From DATEPR01 sp036503065 (GTDB taxonomy: Bacteria > Actinomycetota > Actinomycetes > Mycobacteriales > Pseudonocardiaceae), in the NCBI GenBank assembly GCA_036503065.1, contig DASXXM010000139.1, forward strand, positions 1 to 22,337: DNA of 22,337 nucleotides, given 5' to 3'. The translations under genes were made by a program, and so were the position numbers. Every line of letters begins with the position of its first letter. Positions within the stretch are counted from its first letter, which is position 1. The notes under the pieces are model-generated. The model saw only the letters and a list, made by a program, of their open reading frames with translations. It searched no databases and was not told where the DNA came from. Positions 13,621-21,074 of the stretch are shown here, piece after piece.

Positions 13621-13649
13621 CCGAACCCCAACCCGAGTGCCGACCCAAC

Positions 13650-13668
13650 TAAGGCAAGCCTAGCCTAA
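13650..13668 (-). promoter_or_regulatory. Iron box (DmdR/IdeR-type operator)
   Basis: On the minus strand the site reads TTAGGCTAGGCTTGCCTTA. It agrees with the IdeR/DmdR consensus TTAGGTTAGGCTAACCTAA at 15 of 19 positions by my count. It ends 29 bases before the start of the siderophore-interacting gene, the expected place for an iron-dependent repressor. It also covers the stop codon of the tesB gene (13665-13667). Confidence 0.85.
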
Positions 13669-14603
13669 ACTGATCGGTTTACGCGGAGCAGGCCCTCCTG
13701 AACCACGGTAGCGATGTGCGAACCGGCCCCGGTGAAGAACCGGCCGGTGGCCAGGCCTCGTGCATTCGACGCGGACGGTGAGACGCAGTCGTAGAGGAAC
13801 CACTCGTCCGCCCGGAACGGTCGGTGGAACCACAGCGCGTGGTCGAGGCTGGCGCCCTGCACCTCGTCCGCGCCCCAGTACACGCCGTGCCGCGCCAGCA
13901 CGGCGTCCAACAGTGTCATGTCCGAGCAGTAGGTCAGCACGCAGACGTGCAGCAGCTGGTCGTCCGGCAGCTTCCCGTCGGCCCGCATCCACACCTGGTT
14001 GTGGGCAGCGCGTGGCCCGGACGTGCGGGAGAGCCAGGCCGGCTCCGAGACGTACCGGATGTCGATCGGCCGGGGCAGGAACGCCATCCGGCCGACGTTC
14101 TCGGGTTTCCGGACGACCTGTGCGCCGTAGGTGGGCAGGTCCTCGGGCGCCGGCACGTCCGGCATCGGCTCGCCGTGCTCCATGCCGGGCTCGTCCACCT
14201 GGAACGACGCGGACAGCGCGAAGATGGCCTTGCCGCGCTGGATCGCGGTGATCCGGCGGGTGGTGAACGACCGGCCGTCCCGGATGCGGTCCACCTCGTA
14301 CACGATCGGGATGCTCGGGTCACCGGGTCGGATGAAGTACGCGTGCAACGAGTGCACCCTGCGGTCCGCCGGCACGGTCCGGCCCGCGGCGATCAGCGCC
14401 TGGCCAGCCACCTGGCCGCCGAACACCCGCGTCGGCGACTCGGCCGGGCTGACGCCGCGGAAGATGTTCTCCTCGATCCGCTCCAGGTCCAGCAGTGCGA
14501 CGAGACGATCGAGCACCGGCTGGCCCTGCGGCACGCCGTCCACCGACCGCGGCACGTCGGCCGCATAGGAACTGGACGCCGCCTGCCGGGCCGCCTCGGT
14601 CAT
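13665..14603 (-). CDS. tesB: Acyl-CoA thioesterase II (TesB family)
   Basis: The enzyme hydrolyses medium- and long-chain acyl-CoA to free fatty acid and CoA in the cytoplasm. The 312-residue double-hotdog protein has the family segments RVFGGQVAGQAL (59-70), VHSLHAYFIRPGD (83-95), SFTTRRI and DHALWFHRPFR. The catalytic triad of E. coli TesB (Asp204, Thr228, Gln278) maps with a constant offset of 24 to Asp228, Ser252 and Gln302, so Thr is replaced by Ser. The ATG at 14603 has GAAGGG 7 bases upstream. It begins 33 bases after the pyruvate kinase stop on the same strand and may share its transcript. This neighbour pair is, as I recall, also found in mycobacteria. Confidence 0.95.
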   Translation of the reverse strand: MTEAARQAASSSYAADVPRSVDGVPQGQPVLDRLVALLDLERIEENIFRGVSPAESPTRVFGGQVAGQALIAAGRTVPADRRVHSLHAYFIRPGDPSIPIVYEVDRIRDGRSFTTRRITAIQRGKAIFALSASFQVDEPGMEHGEPMPDVPAPEDLPTYGAQVVRKPENVGRMAFLPRPIDIRYVSEPAWLSRTSGPRAAHNQVWMRADGKLPDDQLLHVCVLTYCSDMTLLDAVLARHGVYWGADEVQGASLDHALWFHRPFRADEWFLYDCVSPSASNARGLATGRFFTGAGSHIATVVQEGLLRVNRSV

Positions 14604-14636
14604 CCATCCGCCCTTCGTAGCGACAGGGGCGGAACT

Positions 14637-16061
14637 TCAGGCGTGGTCTTCCTCGCCGAGCCGGTGCACCCTGATCAGGTTGGTCGAGCCGACCGTACCG
14701 GGCGGCGAACCCGCGACGATCACCACGAGGTCACCGGGCTGGTAGCGCCCGATGGACAGCATGGACAGGTCCACCTGGCGCACCATGGCGTCGGTCGAGT
14801 CCACACTAGGCACCAGGAACGTCTCGGTGCCCCAGGTGAGAGCAAGCTGACTCCGAACGTGCGGGTCCGGCGTGAACGCCAACAGCGGCAGCCGGGTGTG
14901 CAGCCGGGCCAGCCTGCGCAGCGTGTCACCGGACTGGGTGAAGGCGACGAGTGCCTTGGCGTTGAGCCGCTCGCCGATGTCCCGCGCGGCATAGGAGATG
15001 ACGCCCCGCTTGGTGCGCGGCACGTGGGTCAACGGCGGCGCGACCACGGACTCGTTCTCCACGGCGCAGATGATCCGCGCCATGGTCTCCACCGTCTCGA
15101 TCGGATAGCGCCCAACACTCGTCTCGCCGGACAGCATCACCGCGTCCGCGCCGTCGAGCACGGCGTTGGCCACGTCCGAGGTCTCGGCCCGGGTCGGACG
15201 CGGGTTGTTGATCATCGAGTCGAGCATCTGGGTGGCCACGATCACCGGCTTGGCGTTCTCGCGGGCGATCTGGATGGCCCGCTTCTGCACCAGCGGCACC
15301 TGCTCCAGCGGCAGTTCGACGCCGAGATCGCCGCGGGCGACCATGATGCCGTCGAACGCCAGCACGATGGCTTCGAGGTTGTCGACGGCTTCCGGCTTCT
15401 CGATCTTCGCGACCACCGGCAGCCTGCCCCGGCCGACCCGGTCCATCACCTGGTGCACCAGGTCGATGTCGGCGGGCGAGCGCACGAACGACAGCGCGAT
15501 GAAGTCGACGCCGAGGCTGAGCGCGAACTCGAGGTCCTCGATGTCCTTCTCGGACAGTGCCGGCACCGAGACGTCCATGCCCGGCAACGAGAGTCCCTTG
15601 TTGTTGGACACCTGGCCGCCGACGGTGACCCGGCAGACCACGTCCTGGCCGTCGACGCCGGTGACGACGAGTTCGACCTTGCCGTCGTCCACCAGCAGCC
15701 GGTCGTCGACCCTGGCGTCCTTGGCCAGTCCCTTGTAGGTGGTCGACACGCGGTCGTGCGTGCCGGCCACGTCGTCCACCGTGACCCGCACCACATCCCC
15801 GGTGCGCCACTCCACCGGTCCACCGGCGAACGTGCCGAGTCGGATCTTGGGGCCCTGGAGGTCACCCAGCACGCCGACCACCCGGTCGGATTCGGCCGCG
15901 GTGGTGCGTACCAGGTCGTATACCTGCTTGTGATCCGCGTGGCTACCGTGGCTGAAGTTCATCCTGGCCACGTCCATGCCGGCCTTGACCAGCTCGCGGA
16001 GCTTGTCCGCGGTGGCTGTCGCAGGGCCCATGGTGCACACGATCTTCGCGCGTCGACTCAC
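14637..16061 (-). CDS. pyk: Pyruvate kinase
   Basis: This glycolytic enzyme converts phosphoenolpyruvate and ADP to pyruvate and ATP. The 474-residue product is full length for bacteria. MNFSHGSH (34-41) begins the active site, domain B spans about 71-170, and the signature KIEKPEAV carries the catalytic Lys219 and metal ligand Glu221. Asp245 in ARGDLG is the second metal ligand, and VMLSGETS (308-315) closes the barrel; the C-terminal allosteric domain follows. The GTG at 16061 is chosen because the protein then starts SRRAKIVCTMGPA as in relatives, and a -10-like TAAGCT lies 7 bases upstream without any ribosome site. The frame open further upstream to 16217 has no family similarity. Confidence 0.97.
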   Translation of the reverse strand: MSRRAKIVCTMGPATATADKLRELVKAGMDVARMNFSHGSHADHKQVYDLVRTTAAESDRVVGVLGDLQGPKIRLGTFAGGPVEWRTGDVVRVTVDDVAGTHDRVSTTYKGLAKDARVDDRLLVDDGKVELVVTGVDGQDVVCRVTVGGQVSNNKGLSLPGMDVSVPALSEKDIEDLEFALSLGVDFIALSFVRSPADIDLVHQVMDRVGRGRLPVVAKIEKPEAVDNLEAIVLAFDGIMVARGDLGVELPLEQVPLVQKRAIQIARENAKPVIVATQMLDSMINNPRPTRAETSDVANAVLDGADAVMLSGETSVGRYPIETVETMARIICAVENESVVAPPLTHVPRTKRGVISYAARDIGERLNAKALVAFTQSGDTLRRLARLHTRLPLLAFTPDPHVRSQLALTWGTETFLVPSVDSTDAMVRQVDLSMLSIGRYQPGDLVVIVAGSPPGTVGSTNLIRVHRLGEEDHA

Positions 16062-16068
16062 GGTTGGC

Positions 16069-16074
16069 AGCTTA
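16069..16074 (-). promoter_or_regulatory. -10-like element of pyruvate kinase (leaderless)
   Basis: TAAGCT on the minus strand fits TAnnnT and stands 7 bases before the GTG. There is no Shine-Dalgarno sequence, so transcription probably starts at or next to the GTG. Confidence 0.45.
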
Positions 16075-16155
16075 GCCCCGTGGCCTGGACCGATCCAGGC
16101 CGCACACCATCCTTGGCCGCCCATTCGCCACGATGGCACCCGGTGTTCAGGCGTT

Positions 16156-16830
16156 TCACCTGGTGTCCTGCTGCTCCGGAATGCCGACGTGGTCGGCTGC
16201 CCACTCGTTGAGCGCACGCACCTGACGCCATCTGGTGCGCACCCGTTTGGCCGTATCCGGCTCGTGCAGGACGTCGTCGGGCTCCCACTTCGTCGACGCG
16301 TACAGCGTCTTGTGCCGCAGCAGGTCGACCCGGGGATGGTCCGCGTCGTAGCCGCGCGGCGTGGTCTTCAGCCGCTCGCCGTGGATGCCCCAGCCCTGCT
16401 TGCGCAGCCGGTCCAGCACCTGCGTCAGCGCCGGGCCGCGCAGGTCGTGGGCGACCGACTCGCGCAGCCGTTTCAGCTGGTCCGGGCTGGTGTGGAACGA
16501 GCCGCCCGCCACCAGCAGCCCGTCGGAGCTGAGCTGTACGTAGAAGGCGCCGGCGCCGCGGGCCGGCTCGACCACCCCGCCGCAGTGCGTCTTGTACGGC
16601 GTCTTGTCCTTCGCGAACCGCACGTCCCGGTACGGCCGGAAGATCTTGCACGTGCCGAAGTCGCCGAACTCGGCCATCAGGTCGTCCAGCAACGCCTGCA
16701 TCGGCACCCGGACATCCGACTCGTAGATCTCGCGGTTGTCCGTCCAGTAGGCCTTCGAGTTGTCCGCGACGAGGCCGTCGTAGAAGTCGACGGCGTGCTC
16801 GCCGAAACCCGTGAACTTCCCTGCTACCAC
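16156..16830 (-). CDS. DUF2461 family protein
   Basis: The 224-residue product matches the DUF2461 (TIGR02453) family: FTGFGEHAVDFYDGLVADNS at the start, KIFRPYRDVRFAKDKTPYKTH in the middle, GAFYVQLSSDGLLVAGG, and a C-terminal ALNEWAADHVG. The family is widespread and its biochemical role is unknown. The protein looks cytoplasmic, with no signal or membrane segment. The GTG at 16830 is chosen for its position at the family N-terminus and because TAGTGT, a -10-like element, lies 6 bases upstream, so the gene is probably leaderless. It is divergent from the mannosidase gene across only 53 bases. Confidence 0.93.
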   Translation of the reverse strand: MVAGKFTGFGEHAVDFYDGLVADNSKAYWTDNREIYESDVRVPMQALLDDLMAEFGDFGTCKIFRPYRDVRFAKDKTPYKTHCGGVVEPARGAGAFYVQLSSDGLLVAGGSFHTSPDQLKRLRESVAHDLRGPALTQVLDRLRKQGWGIHGERLKTTPRGYDADHPRVDLLRHKTLYASTKWEPDDVLHEPDTAKRVRTRWRQVRALNEWAADHVGIPEQQDTR

Positions 16831-16846
16831 GTGTACACACTATTGG
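16831..16846. promoter_or_regulatory. Compact divergent promoter between DUF2461 and mannosidase genes
   Basis: GTGTACAC (16831-16838) is a perfect 8-bp palindrome directly beside the DUF2461 start. It overlaps TAGTGT (minus strand, 16842-16837), the likely -10 of that gene. TATTGG at 16841-16846 is a weak -10 candidate for the plus strand. One bound protein could affect both genes; this is inference. Confidence 0.35.
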
Positions 16847-16883
16847 TGGGCAGAACAGGTCACCCACACGGGAGCGAGGCGGC

Positions 16884-19800
16884 ATGCACGACGATCGGGC
16901 ACTGGTCGAGGGCCGTATCGAGCGGGTACTGCGGGAACGCATCCGCCCTGCCGTGTACGGCGCCCGCGTCCCGGTCGCGATCGAGGTCTGGCATGCGCCC
17001 GGCGAACCGGTGCCCGCCGCGGACGCCGTTGCCGCGGCCTATGCGCCGACGTCGGTGGGCGAGTCCTGGGGACCGCCGTGGGGCACGAGCTGGTTCCGGC
17101 TGTCCGGGACGGTGCCGGCCGGGTGGGCCGGGCAGGTCGTGGAACTGGTCGTGGACCTGGGTTTCGACCGATCGCAGCCGGGTTTCCAGTGCGAGGGCCT
17201 GATCTACCGGCCCGACGGCACGCCGGTCAAGGGCATCCACCCGGACAATCGCTGGGTGCGGATCGGCACCCCGGTGTCCGGCGGCGAGGACGTCCTGCTG
17301 TACCTGGAGGCCGCGGCCAACCCGGTGATCATGGAGAACCCGCCGTTCGGCGTCACCCACCTCGGGGACAGGGCCACGGCCGGCACCGACCCGCTGTATC
17401 GAACCGCGGGGTTCGACCTGGCCGTGTTCGAGCCGGAGGTGGCCGAGCTGGTCACCGACGTCGAGGTGGCCGACCAGCTCATGCGCGCGCTGCCCACCGG
17501 CGACGCGCGGCGCTGGGAGCTGTTGCGCGCACTGGACCGGGCCATGGACCGCCTCGACCTGAGCGCCATCGCGACACACGCCGGTAAGGCGCGGGCCGAA
17601 CTGGCCGACGTGCTCAGCAGGCCCGCCAACGCCAGCGCCCACCGGATCTCCGCCGTCGGGCACGCGCACATCGACTCGGCGTGGCTGTGGCCGCTGCGCG
17701 AGACCGTGCGCAAGGTCGCCAGGACGACGTCGAACGTGACGGACCTGATGGACTCGCATCCCGGTTTCGTGTTCGCGATGTCCCAGGCCCAGCAGCTCGC
17801 GTGGATGCGCGACCACCACCCGTCGGTGTTCGACCGGATCAGGGCCGCGGTCGCGGCGGGCCGGTTCGTGCCGGTCGGCGGGATGTGGGTGGAGTCGGAC
17901 ACGAACATGCCCGGCGGCGAGGCGCTGGCCAGGCAGTTCGTGCACGGCAAGCGGTTCTTCCTCGACGAACTGGGCGTCGAGACGCGCGAGGTGTGGCTGC
18001 CGGACTCGTTCGGCTACAGCGCCGCGCTCCCCCAGTTGGTCCGGCAGTCCGCGTCCGAGTGGTTCCTGACCCAGAAGATCTCGTGGAGCCGGACGAACCG
18101 CTTCCCGCACCACACGTTCTGGTGGGAGGGCATCGACGGCACCCGGGTGTTCACGCACTTCCCGCCGGTCGACACCTACAACGCCGAGTTCTCCGGCCGG
18201 GAGATGGCGCACGCGGCGGCGAACTTCGCGGAGAAGGGCGACGCGACCCGGTCCCTGGTCCCGTTCGGCTACGGCGACGGCGGCGGCGGCCCGACCAGGG
18301 AGATGCTGGCCCGCGCGGCCCGAATGGCCGACCTGGAGGGCTCCCCCCGCGTCACGATCGAGTCGCCTGCGGCGTTCTTCACCAAGGCCGTCGGCGAGTA
18401 CCCGAACGCGCCGGTGTGGGTGGGCGAGCTGTACCTGGAGTTCCACCGCGGCACGTACACCAGCCAGGCGCGCACCAAACAGGGCAACCGGCGCAGCGAA
18501 CACCTGTTGCGCGAGGCCGAGCTGTGGTCGGCGACGGCGGCCGTGCGGCAGGGTGTGGCCTACCCGTACGAGCGGCTGGACCGGATCTGGAAAGCCGTGC
18601 TGCTCAACCAGTTCCACGACATCCTGCCCGGCTCGTCGATCAGCTGGGTGCATCGCGAGGCGGAACGCACCTACGCGGCGCTGGCGGTCGAGCTCGGCGA
18701 GATCATCGACGCGGCCCAGGCGGCGCTGGCCGGTGCCGGCAGCCGGCCGGTCGTCTTCAACGCCGCGCCGCACGCTCGCGGCGGCGTGCCGGCCTTGGGC
18801 GCGGGTCCGGCGTCCGCCCCGTCCCGTGCGGCCACCGCGCATCCCGGCGAGGACGGCGGTTTCCTACTGCGTAACGGTTTGCTCGACGTCCACGTCGACG
18901 CCAACGGCCTGCTCACGTCGGTACGCGACATCGCGGCCGACCGGGAACTGATCGCGCCGGGCCGCCGTGGGAACCTGCTGCAACTGCACCCTGATCTGCC
19001 CAACCAGTGGGACGCATGGGACGTCGACGCCTTCTACCGGAACACGGTCACCGATCTGATCGACGCCACCGAAGTGCGGATCACGGACGCGGGCCCCGCG
19101 CAGGCCGTCGTACTTGTGACGCGTTCGTTCGGCGAATCTACCGTGCGCCAACGACTTGTGCTGCATGCCGGGTTGTCCCAGTTGGACGTCGAGACCGAAG
19201 TGGACTGGCGGGAGAGCGAGAAGTTCCTGAAACTGGCGTTCCCGCTGGACATCCACACCGACCGCTTCGCCGCCGAGATCCAGTTCGGCCACCTGTACCG
19301 CCCGACACATGCCAACACCAGTTGGGACGCGGCCAAGTTCGAGGTGTGCGCCCATCGGTGGGTGCGGCTGGCGGAACCCGGCTACGGCGTCGCGCTGGCC
19401 AACGACGCGACCTACGGCCACGACGTGACCCGCGCGGCGCGAGACGGCGGCGGCACGATCAGCATCCTGCGCGCGTCGCTGCTGCGCGCGCCGCGGTTCC
19501 CCGATCCCGACACCGACCACGGCGTCCACAACTTCCGCCATGCTCTCGTCGCAGGCGCCTCGATCAACGACGCCGTTGCGGCCGGGTACCGGATCAACCT
19601 GCCGTGGCGGGTCCGGACCGGTCAATCGCCGGTGGCGCCGCTGGTCGCGGTGTCCGACGACGCGGTCGTGGTGGAGTCGGTGAAGCTCGCCGACGACCGG
19701 TCCGGTGACGTGATCGTCCGCCTCTACGAGTCGGGTGGCGACCGGGCCACCGCCCAGCTGACAGCGGGTTTCCCGCTGGGGAGCGTGATCTCCACGGACC

Positions 19801-19910
19801 TGTTGGAACGGCGTTGGCCGGAGACCGAGGAGTACGTGGTCGACGACAACGGCGTCACCCTGGCGCTGCGCCCGTTCGAGATCCGCACCTTGCGCCTGTC
19901 GCGGAGCTGA
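16884..19910 (+). CDS. GH38 family alpha-mannosidase
   Basis: The 1008-residue product is a glycoside hydrolase family 38 enzyme that hydrolyses terminal alpha-mannose with a zinc-dependent retaining mechanism. An N-terminal beta-domain spans about 1-250. The catalytic domain begins with GHAHIDSAWLWP, where His262 and Asp264 should bind zinc. The nucleophile is Asp374 in WLPDSFGYSAALPQ and another zinc ligand is His578 in NQFHDILPGSSI. The middle and C-terminal beta domains fill about 630-1008. There is no signal peptide, so it is probably cytoplasmic and acts on imported mannosides or oligosaccharides. A GAGG lies just before the ATG. No sugar transporter or regulator gene is adjacent in the window, so the substrate is open. 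Confidence 0.95.
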   Translation: MHDDRALVEGRIERVLRERIRPAVYGARVPVAIEVWHAPGEPVPAADAVAAAYAPTSVGESWGPPWGTSWFRLSGTVPAGWAGQVVELVVDLGFDRSQPGFQCEGLIYRPDGTPVKGIHPDNRWVRIGTPVSGGEDVLLYLEAAANPVIMENPPFGVTHLGDRATAGTDPLYRTAGFDLAVFEPEVAELVTDVEVADQLMRALPTGDARRWELLRALDRAMDRLDLSAIATHAGKARAELADVLSRPANASAHRISAVGHAHIDSAWLWPLRETVRKVARTTSNVTDLMDSHPGFVFAMSQAQQLAWMRDHHPSVFDRIRAAVAAGRFVPVGGMWVESDTNMPGGEALARQFVHGKRFFLDELGVETREVWLPDSFGYSAALPQLVRQSASEWFLTQKISWSRTNRFPHHTFWWEGIDGTRVFTHFPPVDTYNAEFSGREMAHAAANFAEKGDATRSLVPFGYGDGGGGPTREMLARAARMADLEGSPRVTIESPAAFFTKAVGEYPNAPVWVGELYLEFHRGTYTSQARTKQGNRRSEHLLREAELWSATAAVRQGVAYPYERLDRIWKAVLLNQFHDILPGSSISWVHREAERTYAALAVELGEIIDAAQAALAGAGSRPVVFNAAPHARGGVPALGAGPASAPSRAATAHPGEDGGFLLRNGLLDVHVDANGLLTSVRDIAADRELIAPGRRGNLLQLHPDLPNQWDAWDVDAFYRNTVTDLIDATEVRITDAGPAQAVVLVTRSFGESTVRQRLVLHAGLSQLDVETEVDWRESEKFLKLAFPLDIHTDRFAAEIQFGHLYRPTHANTSWDAAKFEVCAHRWVRLAEPGYGVALANDATYGHDVTRAARDGGGTISILRASLLRAPRFPDPDTDHGVHNFRHALVAGASINDAVAAGYRINLPWRVRTGQSPVAPLVAVSDDAVVVESVKLADDRSGDVIVRLYESGGDRATAQLTAGFPLGSVISTDLLERRWPETEEYVVDDNGVTLALRPFEIRTLRLSRS

Positions 19911-19970
19911 CGCAACCGGCCCGCCCACCGGACGTCTTCTTCGGCAAGGGAGACGACAACCGGGGGAATC

Positions 19971-20558
19971 ATGAACCGAGATAGCGCTCTTCGTGGTGCC
20001 GTGATGGCGGGAGTCCTGATCGGACTCACCGTCCTGGCCGCCTGCGGCCCGACGACCAACGGCGCGCAAGCACCGACCACGGCGGTCACCACGACCACCC
20101 AACCGGCCCAACCGACCACGCCGGCCTACGTGCCACTACCGACCACGGTGCCAACCAAGGCGCCGCCGGCCGTTGTGGCCAAGTTCGTACCGGCCAATAT
20201 CTATGCCGCGACCTGCGGCATCACGAAACCGCCGGCACCGACCCATATCCAGGTGTCCTGCGACAGCACGGCCGACCTGCGGCAGGCCACGTGGTCCACA
20301 TGGAACAACGAGCACGCCGACGGCCGAGGCGACCTCGCGCTGAACAACTGCGAGCCGGACTGCGCGCTGGGAAAGTACACGCTCTACCCGGTGTCGATTC
20401 ATTTCGACACGCCTGGTCAGTCCAAGTGCGGCACCATCTGGGAGCACGTCGTGTTCACGTTCCTGGGCACACCGCCGAACGGCGCGAAGGCCTTGTACCT
20501 CAACGGCCCGCCGGTCCTGCAGAGAACGACCAACCCGGCCGACGTGGTGAACTGCTGA
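19971..20558 (+). CDS. Secreted lipoprotein, unknown function
   Basis: The 195-residue product has a clear lipoprotein signal: a charged start, a hydrophobic core (VMAGVLIGLTVL) and the lipobox LAAC with Cys25 as lipidation site. A Thr/Pro/Ala-rich linker reaches about residue 65. The mature domain holds six further cysteines (TCGI, SCDS, NNCEPDC, KCGT and the C-terminal Cys), enough for three disulfides. The segment RQATWSTWNNEHADGRGDLA resembles, to my recollection, small secreted actinobacterial proteins of unknown role. GGGGGA lies 4 bases before the ATG. It follows the mannosidase by 60 bases on the same strand but need not be co-transcribed. Confidence 0.88.
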   Translation: MNRDSALRGAVMAGVLIGLTVLAACGPTTNGAQAPTTAVTTTTQPAQPTTPAYVPLPTTVPTKAPPAVVAKFVPANIYAATCGITKPPAPTHIQVSCDSTADLRQATWSTWNNEHADGRGDLALNNCEPDCALGKYTLYPVSIHFDTPGQSKCGTIWEHVVFTFLGTPPNGAKALYLNGPPVLQRTTNPADVVNC

Positions 20559-20615
20559 GCCGTACGAGGGCCGGGCTGATACAGATCATGTCCCGGGGTA
20601 AGACTGGGCCCGGTT

Positions 20616-21074
20616 CTATGCTTCCAACGCGAGGGTCATTTCCAGCGGCGTGAAGCCGAGGCGTTGGTAGAAGCGGATTGCGGCTTCGTTGGTGGCGTAG
20701 GCGCTGACGAGGAGTCGGGCGGCGCCGCGTTCCCTTGCCCATGCGACGAATGCATCGGCCAGTTGGGTGCCGATGCCGCCGCCGCGGTGGGCCGGTTGTA
20801 GGTAGAAGCTGATCAGGTCCGCTCTGGGTGCCAGCCACATGTCGGATGCCGGGTAGTAGCCGCCGGTCAGGTGGCCGACGACCGTGCCGTCGACATCGGC
20901 CACCAGGACGAGCATGTTCGGGTTGACAAGGTTGTCGGCAAAGGCTTTCCGGCCGTGGACCTGGGGCCAGTCGGGGTTGCGGAGTGGGTCGCGGGTGCCG
21001 GCGTCTTCGGCAAAGAGGCCGATGCTGCTCGCTACCAGGGCGTCCAGGTCCGCTTCCGTTGCCGGGCGGATCAC
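20616..21074 (-). CDS. GNAT family N-acetyltransferase
   Basis: The 152-residue product begins MIRPATEADLDALVASS, the usual GNAT opening. The acetyl-CoA-binding motif A follows as LQPAHRGGGIGTQLADAFVAWARERGAA, with the Gly-x-Gly turn. The C-terminal FYQRLGFTP is typical of motif B. The substrate cannot be told from sequence; small-molecule amines or protein N-termini are possible. The GTG start at 21074 overlaps the stop of gltD as GTGA, so translation is probably coupled to that of the glutamate synthase subunit. The longer in-frame extension to 21569 is the shadow of gltD. A weak stem (CCGGGC/GCCCGG, 20571-20576 and 20608-20613) separates it from the convergent lipoprotein gene. Confidence 0.93.
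   Translation of the reverse strand: MIRPATEADLDALVASSIGLFAEDAGTRDPLRNPDWPQVHGRKAFADNLVNPNMLVLVADVDGTVVGHLTGGYYPASDMWLAPRADLISFYLQPAHRGGGIGTQLADAFVAWARERGAARLLVSAYATNEAAIRFYQRLGFTPLEMTLALEA

Noticed and set aside
13824..16211. Plus-strand frame of 795 codons opposite tesB and pyk
   Set aside because: It covers two well-supported genes in antisense and is rich in His/Arg/Asp/Val without any domain.
16860..18842. Minus-strand frame of 660 codons opposite the mannosidase
   Set aside because: Antisense to the GH38 gene, whose catalytic motifs are intact; no recognisable features.
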